Source: Rostratula benghalensis (taxonomy: Eukaryota > Chordata > Aves > Charadriiformes > Rostratulidae). From it: a DNA stretch of 64,000 nucleotides. The stretch is from assembly GCA_013399305.1 (NCBI GenBank), contig VXAI01000274.1, positions 250,341-314,340 on the forward strand, in the 5' to 3' direction. Made by a program: the position numbers and the translations under genes. The notes under the pieces were generated by a model that saw nothing but the letters and a program-made list of their open reading frames with translations, was not told the origin of the DNA and ran no database searches. This document shows positions 11,557-22,940 of this stretch, piece by piece (the first letter of the stretch is position 1; every line of letters starts with the position of its first letter).

Positions 11557-14500
11557 AAAACCCCAGAGAAGTGTTTAAAGGTATTGCACTCGGTGGGAGA
11601 TTTTCACACCACAGTAATAAATGCAACACAGCAAAAACCTACAGCTAGCAGAAGGGAATGCCTTCTTATCTAACTGCTCTGGAGGATATTTGCTGATCAA
11701 TCCTATGAAAGGATGATATGCTTCTGTGTGTGTCCAGGGGATGAAATAACAAGCCTGAAGGCAATAATGCTCTCATATCATGTTTGAGAATTTTACAAAT
11801 ACAGCATGAGGCTCTGTGACTCAGTCTGAATGGAATTTTTCTTAGCACATGAATTTTACATGATATTTCAGTACTAGCTCTTTTGGGCAGTTTTCCTAAC
11901 ACAGTGCAATGTTAGTTTTTAGGTGCTTTTTTATCATATTGGTAAATACCGTGACATATTTTATGAAATGTCTGAGGAAGGCTAGCAAACCTGAAAATTT
12001 GAAAATTTCAAGGATATTTGATTTGTCTCTTTTTACTTCTGCAAACTTTCTGATGCCTTTTTTTCCTTGCAAAGTAGAAATTAAAAGCATCAAAGAAAAA
12101 AAAATGTTTAGTGTGTCTTTGAATGCATTTTGTTTCTCTTTTTGGTTTTATTTTCTTTTTTGGGGGGTTTTTTGTTTTTATTTGTTTGTTTCTCATGATC
12201 TCTCCCTGGCCTTTAAATTCTGCTTCTGGTTAAACAACTATCATCATGTTCCAGATTAATTAAAAAAAAAACCCCAAACCCCAATAAGTAGCTTTCTTAC
12301 TTTTTAGCAACAACAAAAATCTATTTCTTTTTGTTGTTTCCAATTCTCTAGAAGCAACAATTCTTGTAATTATCAAATTTCCATGTAGAAAACTGGTATG
12401 CATGTGGGGGTGTAACAGCACAATCTGATATTCTTGTAACACCAGTTTTCTATAAATAGGGAAATCTGTTATTTATCATTGGAACTATTCATTAAAATTG
12501 AAAAAAAAATATATACAGTATGGGCATCTGTTCCTAGATCTTTAGTTGACTGACAGTTTTTAATCCATTTAACTAATGCGAAGTGGAACTTGCTGGAATC
12601 TCAGTCTTTTTAAGTGGCCTTTTCAACTTATTCCTTATGTGTTCTTATGCCCTTTCTCATGATCTTTGGAAACATATTTGTTTTTTAAAGTTTGACTCCT
12701 GGAGTCAGGTGAGGACATGGAAATTGCAACATTTATTAAAAAAAAAAAGAGGTTTTCATTGTACAGAAGAAAGCTGAAAATGAGATGCTATTAGGGTTCA
12801 AAAAGAGTGTAAGCAGAACAAAAAAAATTTTTTTAAAAGATGTGATTTTTAAGCTTTTTAAGGGGTCTGGCGAAAGGTTTATGAATGTTTGAGTTTTGCA
12901 TCAATTTTAATAATTTGCTACTTTTTCTATCTGTAGCTGTTGAAATCTTACTAACCTATGCTGCAGCATTACAAATTTTCAGCTCTTTATGATAGGGGCT
13001 ACATCACTTGGGCATGGTCACCACAATGTCATTTTAAGCATAAAGCATCCACTCTTAGCAACGAGGTACATAAGGTAAAGGAGCGTAGGACACTAATGTG
13101 TTTGTGTTTTACCTCCACATCTTAAATCCTCATGTTAACATTGTGTCTGGGATTTTCTTTGCTGCTTTCTCAAAGGACAGCCAGCTTCTCACCAGTGCAG
13201 CAGCACTTACGTGGCAGCCAAATCCAGGTGAAAACTGGCAAAAAGTTATAGAACATTTTTATACCCTGCAACTGTTTGTCACCTCTTGATACTTTTAAGG
13301 CTTCCACCCTACATTGGTCTTTTTAGTTTCTTCAATGAAGGTTTCTAAAACTGCGGGGACTAATGCTGGCTTTCACTGGTGTGAATTTGAAGACAGACTG
13401 GGAGAGAACTGGTCCTTCCTCCTCTCTCCTGCTGATTTATGTGGATGGCGGTTTGATCGCTTTCTGTTGTCAGCATTTGTTTTCTTTTCTACTTGAGGCA
13501 TATCTTATGTGTAGAGTAATAAATAACATAATTCCAGCTCTTATGGCTTCAGATGGCATAATGCCCTCTGCTCGAACTCTTTGGAGAGGGAAATACTCCA
13601 GCTTACCGTCAGAGTTTCATTTGCAAGCTTTACTTTAACTTAGCCTTATTTTAAAAATTTCAAAGCTTCGCCTCCACAAATCAGGTTAAACTGTACATTA
13701 CAAGGGAACTGCTTGACCTTGAAGCAATCCTTTTTGAGGCAGAGGTGACGAAGGGGTTGGCAGGTGGGATTTATTGCGCTCTGAGGAATGCAGAGGGAGC
13801 GCATGAACATAAATATACAGAGAAACAGGAGCGGGAATCGCAGATGGATCTGGCAGATAAGACTTGGGCCTGTATCTGTAAGTAGGTCAAAAGTGTGATG
13901 GTATCATCTCCAATGGAAATACAATTCAAAATCTTGTTTGGATGGTATATGATGCCAGACAAGCTTCATTGGACGGATAAAACATTATTGCCATTATTCT
14001 GGTAAGACTGCAGAGTAAGTAGGGTACTCAACATATATTATAGGCTTGAGAGGTCTGGGGCAAAATGTGTAAGGTACCTGGAAATATTGCACAGAAAACA
14101 CTCCTGCTCAACTGTGCCAAAGCTGGAGGGGGGCTGTGGGATAAAGAGCCTGAAGGGCTGCCCACTGAGGTTGGTGGCAGGGTTACGTGCCCACTTAAGT
14201 ATATGTGGATGTGATACAACCAGGCTGACTACCCTAGTCCTTGTTCCTCAAAGCATGAGGAAGAGAAGCAAAGTGAAGCAGAAACTGTTGGATTTTGTTA
14301 CCCGGTAGTCCACCCATAAGGAAACAAAGCATGGATCACAGTGGCCTACATTTGCGAAAAAAGAGGTGAGAGTCTCCTTCTCAAGGTTGTGTGGGAGATG
14401 TGCTTGCATGCATGTCTAGGAAAATAACCTGTGTCTGCTGGATATGATTTTCCAGTGCATTCCCTGAACTGATTATTTGTCATTACTGGGATCAATTTTT

Positions 14501-15094
14501 TCAGTGCTCTAGCACTTTTCTTGCTAGGATCAATGCAGTGAAAGTCAGACTGCTTTATTTTTTCCTTTTTCCAGCAAGCCCTTGTTTTTTAATAAGTTCT
14601 TGCCAGGTAGAAGCCCCAAACAAGCCCTCCCCACTTCCGTCCTGAATGTTCTCCCATGTGCTGGCAGCCCACCTCTGCCTTTTGCAACTCTGATCCCTCT
14701 TTGGTCTACAGTTCTGTCATCCTTCTTTCAAGGTCTTCAGGGCTTCAGCTGGCCCAGAGAGAAAGGGGAACAAAAAAGCATGCTGAAAACATTGAAAGAG
14801 AGGACTGGAGGAGAGAAATGAAAGGAGATGAGTAGGCGTGGGAAAAAGAGACAGAACAAGCACAGCTGAAAAGTCAGAACAGACTACATATTTATTTTCT
14901 TTAAAAAGGTAAGTGGTTATGTTTTGAAAAGCTCCTGCTGTTGTTCTTTCCAGCAGAAATACATTTTATTTGAGCTTTTTTCATTCTCCTGACTCTTTTT
15001 TCCTTTCTCTCACTCTCTGTATAAAAGGTTTAGGATGTGACCTTTCAGAACATGGCTGTTGGATTTTTGGGCCCTTGAAAGATAGTGACTTATT

Positions 15095-15125
15095 ATGTAC
15101 ATATTTGCATAATGAGTTAATTAGG
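15095..15125. promoter_or_regulatory. Octamer plus homeodomain-like site cluster
   Basis: A perfect POU octamer in reverse (ATTTGCAT, 15103-15110) is followed within 7 bp by a palindromic TTAATTA homeodomain site (15117-15123). Further TAAT/ATTA-type words lie on either side (TTATTATG, GGCATAATAGG, TTAATT). Such dense clusters occur in developmental enhancers, but AT-rich DNA produces them by chance too. No conservation evidence is available from the sequence alone. Confidence 0.25.
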
Positions 15126-15834
15126 CATAATAGGTGGTTAAAATTAACTACACTGCACTCTTTTTATAGGAAGTCAGCACAGTTTTCTGCCAAAGTGTCT
15201 CCTTAGACATCCTCTTGGGGGCCTGTTAGGATTCCCTGCCCGCTTTCAGATGTCACTAACTTCTGGTGATTAATTTGTGAGCTCTGATACATTATATATG
15301 CCGTTTGTACATATAAACCCCCCTTAATCCAGAATTTTAGGATTATGCAACAATCTCATTTTATATTTATTAAAAAGGAGGGAAAGATAAATTCAAGCCT
15401 CCATGATTATAATGAATATTTTGATAATGTCATCAAAATCCATCTAACGTACACAAATGTAAAAAAAAATATAGACAAAGAAGGTTCACCTTTGTTATTA
15501 ATGATGCACTGCACATAATATCTTCTGTTCAACTCCTGTCACAGCCATGTTTGATGTCCCTTCCATTTGGAGACGCAGTGCCATTATGAATGATACTCAA
15601 ATTCATGAAGTTTTTTCTTACATCTATGTCCAATCTGTGATGTCTATCAACCTGTGTAATGTCTATCATTGTGGACCTGTGGTCCTCGAGGTGCTCCATG
15701 TTGACCCTCTTAGCTCTCCCCAGGCATGGCGAGATTGATTTGTGATACTTTGTTCACTGGACAAAACAGGATGCAACTGATTGCCTAATCTTTAATATTA
15801 ATCTCTGTCCTTTGAAGCTGGCCATACCTTGAGA

Positions 15835-15895
15835 AGAAGGCTGGACCACTGACCTCTGGAGGTCCCTTCACAGCTCAATCATTCTATGAATCTCT
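15835..15895 (+). mobile_element. CR1 LINE 3' tail fragment
   Basis: The segment reads 'GGCTGGACCACTGACCTCTG', then 'GAGGTCCCTTCACAGCTCAA', and ends 'ATTCTATGAATCT'. This is the diverged last ~60 bp of a CR1 element in the + orientation. It is a severely truncated copy with no coding part. Confidence 0.75.
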
Positions 15896-18800
15896 GGTTA
15901 TTTGTCCTGTGATATGACAGTGAGTATTGATGCCCCAGCCATTTCAGCAATTGTTGATAGGAGGTAGGCAGCAGACCCAGCTTCTCTGAACCAGAGCTAA
16001 AGCTCCTATATCGCATTTCTCTGTTCATTTCAAGCCTGGTGGTCTTTTTTTACCTTAAGGATTAATCTAAGACAACAGATTTTGCTGCCTTTTCAGACGT
16101 GCAGGCTTACTCCATGGTTTTGGTAGTATTATGCAGACATAGTCCAACATCTCCCTCATGGCATTGCATTTCCAGTGTGGAATGACTTTACATTATATTC
16201 ACCTGCTATTATATTGCTCTCCAGGTGATGTTAGGGGAGCTGTGAATAAGGAGGAAATAGCTTTAGTTGTGAGTCCCTTCCTCTTCCTGATCATGCACTT
16301 TGCTAATTTCTTGCCACCCCTTTCTCCTTCAGGCACATAAAGCTCCTTTTGAAAGCACTGTCCACTGTCAGTCTAGATGGAGTGACAGCTGGCTACATTT
16401 AAAGAAAGTCCAGGTAAGAAATGAATCCAGAGTAGAATTTAGAAATCAGCCCTAAAGGCACGCCTGCTATTTTCTCTCTATTAAAATCCAGAAAGGGAAA
16501 CTCTGCTTTTAGTTAATTCTCAGTGCTCAATGTTTTGCACAGCAGGAGAAATAAATGACTAGTAACCAATGCCAGTGTGTGCCACAGAGGAACACAAACA
16601 CAATTCTATATGTTTATTTATATAGTAACTGCTTTCCACGGGCCACTTTCTGGCCTCACAGCCAAAGGCAGATGAATCACACTGTTTCAGCCCAGTGAAA
16701 TAATTGAAAAAAAAATAAATTGGATTACAATTTTTCTTTAAACAGTGTATCCCTATAGTTATGAGCCCCAAATCTGGAACATATGTACGTCTTCTGAATG
16801 AAATCACATAGACAAAAGCACTGGACATTGAACAATAATCTGTAGTTGCATAAAAAAGTAGCATTTTCCATTCACTTTTGTATAAATTACATTTTGCTAA
16901 CTTTGCTTTACTGGCCCTTTATGGACAGATTAAAAGATATAGTCATTGAGCATTGTACAGTTAGTTGTTTAGGCAACCGTGGAAAAAAGTTCATGAGTGG
17001 GACAGGAAGAGATAAAATATCAGATCATTCAGTAATAGCTATGAGTAAAGTGAATGATTTTTATATGCCTGCTACATTTAATACAGTGTTCAAGATGTAC
17101 AGATTTTACTCAACATGGTGTGTTTGGGGATTAGGAGGTTCTTTCCTAAGAATGGCATGGCTACTGGGTGAACCAAAGACTTTCCACTTTTCTACATGGG
17201 AAAAAGTCCAAAGATGAAAAGGAGGTGTAAGAGGTGTATAAATTGGGTAATTCCAGGAGAGCACGTTGGGGAAGAGTACTCCATAGAGTTTCCACAGAAA
17301 GCACTGTTGGCAGGATCAGCAAATGGGTGGAAAATTTCCAACAAAAGCATTCTTTATTAAAATGTGTGGATGAAATGAGATGGATGTCTTTTGTGGAATT
17401 GTACCACTTCTGATAAAACTGCCACTGCATAAGATTTCCAACAGCAGAGTGGATTTTTTTTTTGACCTTGTTTCACACAAAGGTGATAGAAATAATTCTT
17501 TCTGCCCTCCTCAACACATGTGCTATTTGGACTCTCATCTGGTACAGGTTCCTACTCTAATTCCCGCCTCAGTTGTGAACTTTGGTCATTGGTTTCATAT
17601 GTGATTAAAAGCAGGTCTTCTACCAGGGCAGTTCCATGTTCCACTTCAAAAAGCATGGAAGAAAGAAGGACTATAGATCAGCGCTTACACAGTTAGTGAT
17701 GAATTTGAGTCCTTTTTCTCCCTTTTCCTAGCTACTATTATTATTATAGAAACCTAGGAGGTTTCTGGTTTATCTCATCTCAGATATTTTTTTCTGGGCA
17801 GGAAAAGAATTTTTTTTTCTCCATTAACACTTGAAGAAGTTCCAAAGACATACCGATTGAACAGGATGTCCCAGTGTCCTTTCCTCAGCCCTCTATATAA
17901 AGGCATAATAACTCAAGAAAGCCTCTCTGGCCCCCTAGATAAAAGAAGGGAAAGAGAATAATTTGATAACGTGGGTTCAGGTACACACATGCCTGCCTAC
18001 AGATATTTGAAACTGTTCAGAAAATTATGTGGTTGAGAGAGAAGGAGATGTAGTGTAGTCAACCGTATCACAGGGAGACAACTCAGAAGACACGTTTACG
18101 AAGGAAAAAACTGCAAGTAAGAAAAGCAGCTTTGCAGAAACCAACATGGAAACAGAACCTCCTATAATCACCCTGAAAGGGACAGATGTTGGTGTTACAC
18201 CCTCAGCTCGTCTGGCCTATTATGTCTCTGAATTCTGAAGCTCACAATGCTTTTTTTTCCTCCAATTTCAGAAGTGTCAGACAGGAGACACGGTGGCAGT
18301 GAAAAACCTTACACCGATCTCTTGTTAGCTAACTGCGGTGTTTTGTTCCACGGTTACATGTCTGCACAAGCCATCATTGTGTCAGTCATAATTACCACCT
18401 GTTCAGTGGCTCCCTTCAGGTTTCATCACCTTTGCAGTATTAAGCAGCCAGCTGCAGGAAGCAGCGTCGGCTGCCCTGGAGCAGCAACCGTCAGCCTCTG
18501 GATTTCAGGGTATAATTGCTGTCTGAGCACAAACAATCTCCCTCCTCCCTGCATAAAACACCCAATCCACTCCTTTCTTTGGTAGAGTTCAGAGCCCCAT
18601 CAAATGAATTTTTTACTCAGGGCAGGAAGATAGACCCTATCTTCTGTAGGGGCAACTCAGCGTGGACTGGAGAGGGGACTGTGCAGTCGTGTGGCTGTGC
18701 TGTCATGTGCCACCATGAGAAAGTGTGGGCTAGTACACCTTATTGGAAAGGGGCTTCAGCTTTCCTGTAAATCCCTTTTTATCTCGTCTGTGAATGATAT

Positions 18801-21334
18801 GAGCTACCTCTGGTGTGGAAGTCTAACCATAACTTCCTAGATGTCCCCCAAATGTGGGGACTTCTGAGCAAAAATTTGAAATACCCCCATCTAAATTTGT
18901 CTCAGTCTTCAAGAGCTACGTTCTGGTGGAAGGGCAGGTGGGAGAGTCCTTGTCTGGGCCAGCCAGGCAGAAAGAAATGGAAGTGCAGAACTGGGAAGCA
19001 GTTGCAGAGCATTCCTATCAGGCTGGTGCATGGTTTCAAATGCCAATTGTCCTTTCCTCTCTTCCCTCTCTTCCCATCCTGTTTACTGTGTTTTATAAAT
19101 TCAGCTTTGGCTGCATGACCCAAACCAGCAGGCCTGCCAACAATCATGTTGCATTTTGTTAACCACTTACGACTTCTGGACAGTGTGCTGCTGTGATTGT
19201 CACACTCTTTCACTTAAACATATGGCACATGGAGACACAAATTGCTCCAGCATGCAGCTTTCCATGATAGATTTTTACACACCAATTGCAGATGTTATTT
19301 GAGGCTGCTGAGATTGGAGTGGTTCAATCCTGGAAGCAGTGAAAATCCTCTGCTCTAAGAACTACCTGGCATGCTGGGTTTCTTAGTCTCAATTAGGAAA
19401 GCCAAAGATGCTCATAGACTTTTCTCAATCCAATAGAAACGCTCCCAGGCTGGACTAAGTACACATATCATGTTGGTGAGGCAAGAATGGTAATAAAATC
19501 ATTAAAGGAGCAGGAATAAGAGGTGTTGAGAGGCTAACTGAGGATAAAGGAAAGTATTTCATGTGTATCAGGAACGTGGAGGAATTTAGAAATTCAGACG
19601 TTCTGCCTGATTAAGTTCCCCACATTGGGATGTTTGTAGCATATTTGTCAATACAGCATATTTGGGTGGGAAATTTTCTGAGGTCCTCCTTGCATATGAA
19701 ACTTTCTGAGATAACTTCAAGAACAAGTCACATTAAAATGTTTTCTTGAAGAAAAAAAGGAAGGAAAAAAGAAGAAACGGGATTATGATCATGGCCTCAT
19801 TCTTTTGATGAGGTAGAACATAGGAAAAATTTGGAGGGAAAGCCTGGAGGAGAAACATATTCTAATTTTGTGGAGACATATTTTACTCTTCAAACTCACA
19901 TATTTTCCACTAGACTTGCTGGATTTGAAAAGATGTGAGAAATACAGTAATAAAAATATCCAACTCCACCAAACTCTTTAATAAAGAAGAGTTAATCATG
20001 AATCTTTAAACAGAAAATTTGAGCAGCTGTTACACTTCACCAACTGCTGCTGTCACTTCTAATAGTATTTCATACTGCCCAACTGCGTTGTAGTGTGTTG
20101 ACATGAGTAATACTACTTTCGGATCCACTGGAAGCTACGTTGTAGGAAATCTCAAACTTGGAATTTTGAGCTTCTGTAGTGCTGTGATCCACCCGGCTCT
20201 GTCATTACAGAAAGGGATATGTGTGTAAATGGTCACAAATGACACCATCTTTCTTCATTATCCTTGGCCTCTTGACCTACCTTCAGTTCTAAAACTCTCT
20301 CCTTTCCTCATCTTCTGTGCTTGCTACTGTATCTTTCTCTCGATTTCTTTTAAAATTCCTTTAAAGCAAGTGTAGTTTCATTTACTAATGTGACTGCAAA
20401 GAACTGCTCCTGTCTAAATTTACCTCTTCACAGTCGGCTGGTCTCCTGTCATCCATCCCATGCAACTATAGTGTTATCCGATTGTCCCACTTTGCTCCGA
20501 ACTTTGGAACAAGCTATGAGCTTGTTCATCTGTGTTATTTCTCTTGTGAAGTTAGTGGACCAGAGTAGGAATTGACTCAGTACATTGATAGAAGTGGAAT
20601 GGACTGGAAAAGAAATTAGTGATTAACAATTGCTAAGGTGCCCAACTGATCTAAGTACATTTCATAGTTGAAAAGCCTTGAGCTAAGTATGGACCAGAAT
20701 CCCAATTGAGAATAATCTGGAAATGTAGGAAAGCTCAAATCTAAAACAAGACTTCATCTCTGCTCTTTTTTCTTTTTTTTAATTTATCAAATCCACTCAA
20801 TGAAATGACAAATACACATAAACATCTGTAGCTTCTGCTGTGGGACAGCAGGAAACAGGATTCTCTTACCTGGTAGTTAATCTGGAGTAGGTGGGACATG
20901 TACAAAATGTTATTTTAAGCATTTTTAACTTGTTCTTACCAGAAGTACCGTCTGGCTCTGGATGAACAGAAACTGTTTGGAAACAGCAGGTTGCTAGTGG
21001 GCCAAACCAAACCTGGACACTGTGGGCTTGACTGTGTGACGTGATTGTGTTTTCACTAAAACCTCACCAGGATGCTGTGTCAGACAAATGTGCTCCTGGA
21101 GTACAGGTGGCAGGAGAGGCTTGGCCATATGGAGAAGTATTGCTGTTTCTGTCACTGCCAAATCCTGTACTAGATGCCCCACAAAACAGAAAGAGCATTT
21201 GCTGCAGAAAGAGAAGGCTGTGCACCAGGACTGGGGATGGCAGAGCCAGGGTCCCTGCTGCTGAGAGAAGGGCTGCTCACCTCACTCGCCGAGAAGCTGC
21301 CAGTGCCATTTGCTAGGCCAGGCCTGAACCCCCT
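15896..21334. other. Intergenic sequence, no gene recognised
   Basis: No coding exon or repeat family is recognised across about 5.4 kb. The stretch 18270-18560 is less AT-rich and has balanced composition, resembling conserved non-coding DNA, but this is only an impression. The stretch 21040-21334, just upstream of the long CR1, could be more decayed CR1 ORF2, but I could not match it. Confidence 0.45.
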
Positions 21335-21381
21335 TGCCTTTGGGAAAGGTGGCTCCCAGTCTAAGGAGCTTGTTAACTCTG

Positions 21382-21633
21382 TTGGACATGACCTTCAGGA
21401 ACCTGAAGGTGCTTAAGTCCATGGGACCTGACAAAATCCATCCACAGGTCCTGAGGGCGCTGGTGGATGAAGTTGCTAAGCCACTTTCCATCATATTTGA
21501 GAAATTCCGGCAATCTGGAGAAGTTCCCACTGACTGGAAAAGGGGAAACATAACCCCGATATTCAAAAAGGCAAAAAAAAAGACCCAGGGAACTTTAGGC
21601 CCGTCAGTCTCACCTCTATGCCTTGCAAGATGA
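21382..21633 (+). pseudogene. CR1 reverse transcriptase, N-terminal (fingers) remnant
   Basis: The frame reads [20 protein letters not shown], then [20 protein letters not shown] and PIFKK, which are the first blocks of the CR1 reverse transcriptase. An A-run (AAAAAAAAA near 21574) is followed by loss of frame: the expected 'NYRPVSL' continues in another frame at about 21596-21613. The frame is open otherwise. Confidence 0.88.
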
Positions 21634-21722
21634 TGGAGCAGATCCTCCTGGAATCTCTGCCAAAGCACATGGAAAACAAGGAGGTGATTTGAGACAGCCA
21701 ACATGGCCTCACTAAAGGCAAA

Positions 21723-21953
21723 TTGTGCCTGACAAATTTGGTGGCCTTTTACGATACTGACACAGACTTGTTGGACAAAGACAGAGCAACAGATGTCATC
21801 TACTTGGACTTATGCAAAGCATTTGACACTGTCCTGCACAACATCCTGGTCTCAAAACTGGAAAGTCATAGATTTGATGGATGGACCACTTGCTGGATAC
21901 CACTGGCTGGATGGCCACGCTCAAAGGGTTGTGGTCAATGGCTCAATGTCTAA
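21723..21953 (+). pseudogene. CR1 reverse transcriptase, palm remnant (motif A)
   Basis: The frame contains [26 protein letters not shown] and HNILVSKLE. YLDxxKAFD is reverse transcriptase motif A, whose first aspartate is catalytic. The frame is then disrupted around 21890-21950, where the '[14 protein letters not shown]' block is spread over two frames. A stop in the segment before this fragment (GGTGATTTGAGA region, 21681-21692) and the frame changes show the copy is inactive. Confidence 0.9.
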
Positions 21954-22002
21954 GGGGCAGACGGTAAGGAGTGGAGTTCCTCAGGGGTCAGTACTGACAT
22001 AA

Positions 22003-22809
22003 GTGCTATTTGTTGGAGACATGGACAGTGGGATAGAGTGCACCCTCAGCAAGTTTGCCGATGACTTTCTTGGTGGTGCTGTCAACACGCTGGAGAGAAG
22101 GGATGCCATCCAGAGCAACCTAGACAAGTTTGAGAGGTGGGCTAGTGCAAATTGCATGAAGTTCAACCAAGCCAAGTGCATAGTCCTGCACCTGGGACGT
22201 GGCAATCCCAAGCACAAATACAGGTTGGGTAGTGAATGGCTGGAGAGCAGACCTGAGGAGAAGGACTTGAGAGTGATAGTGGATGAGAAGCTCAACATGA
22301 GCTGGCAGGGTGCACTGGCAGCCAAGAAAGCCAACTGCATCCTGGGCTGCATCAAAAGATGCGTGGCCAACAGGTCACGGGAGGTGATTCTACCCCTCTA
22401 CTCAGCTCTTGTGAGACTTCACCTGGAGTAGTGAGTCCAGCTCTGGAGTCCTCAATGTAGAAAGGACATGGAACTGTTGGAATGGGTTCAGCAGAGGGCC
22501 ACAAAGATGATCAGAGGGATGGAGCACCTCTCCTATGAAGACAGGCTGAAAGGGCTGGGGTTGTTCAGCCTGCAGAAGAGAAGGGTCCAGGGAGACCTTA
22601 GAGCAGCTTTCCAGTATCTGAAGGGAGCCTACAGGAGAGCTGGAGACGGACTCTTTGTCAAGAACTGTTGTGACCGGACAAGGGGTAATGGCTTTAAATT
22701 GAAAGAGGAGAGATTTAGATTAGATACCAGAAAGAAATTTGCTGTGAGGGTGGTGAAGCACTGGAACTGGTTGCCCAGGGAAGTTGTGGATGCCCCATCC
22801 AGGTGTTAA
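22003..22809 (+). pseudogene. CR1 reverse transcriptase catalytic box and ORF2 C-terminus
   Basis: After SGVPQGSVL (ending near 22000) the reading continues with [14 protein letters not shown], where FADD is the catalytic aspartate pair of CR1 reverse transcriptases. Compared with the usual layout, about five residues are missing before DSGIEC and one residue after FADD, so small in-frame deletions have occurred. The frame continues through [27 protein letters not shown] and ILGCIKR. It crosses two adjacent stops at 22429-22434 and proceeds to MEHLSYEDRLKGLGLFSLQK and REVVDAPS. A small deletion at ~22800 destroys the last block. Confidence 0.9.
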
Positions 22810-22940
22810 AGGCCAGGCTGGATGGGAGTTTGAGCAATCTGGTCTGGTGGGAGGTGTCCCTGCCCATGGCCGGGTGGTTGGAACTGGATAATCTTTAGGG
22901 TCCCTTCTAACTCTAACCATTCTATGATTCTTTGACATAA

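Larger units (their letters stand above)
11121..15834. other. Intergenic sequence, no gene recognised
   Basis: AT-rich single-copy-looking DNA. The open frames here (for example 11909-12259, phenylalanine-rich from T-rich DNA) look like composition artefacts. It contains a short (CAA)7 array and a homeodomain/POU-like site cluster, listed separately. Confidence 0.5.
21335..22940 (+). mobile_element. CR1 LINE, 5'-truncated, reverse transcriptase to 3' end
   Basis: This is the longest CR1 in the window, about 1.6 kb in sense orientation, from the start of the reverse transcriptase domain to the 3' terminus (AGGGTCCCTTCTAACTCTAA then ATTCTATGATTCTTTG). It is 5'-truncated. Several small deletions and frame changes are visible, plus a pair of stops replacing the 'YC' of the 'EYC.QLW' motif near 22429. 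It shares subfamily-type sequence with the copy at 5.7 kb. Confidence 0.93.

Noticed and set aside
11909..12259. 116-codon open frame rich in F and L
   Set aside because: T-rich DNA yields phenylalanine/leucine frames by chance. There are no motifs, no splice context and no codon-like composition.
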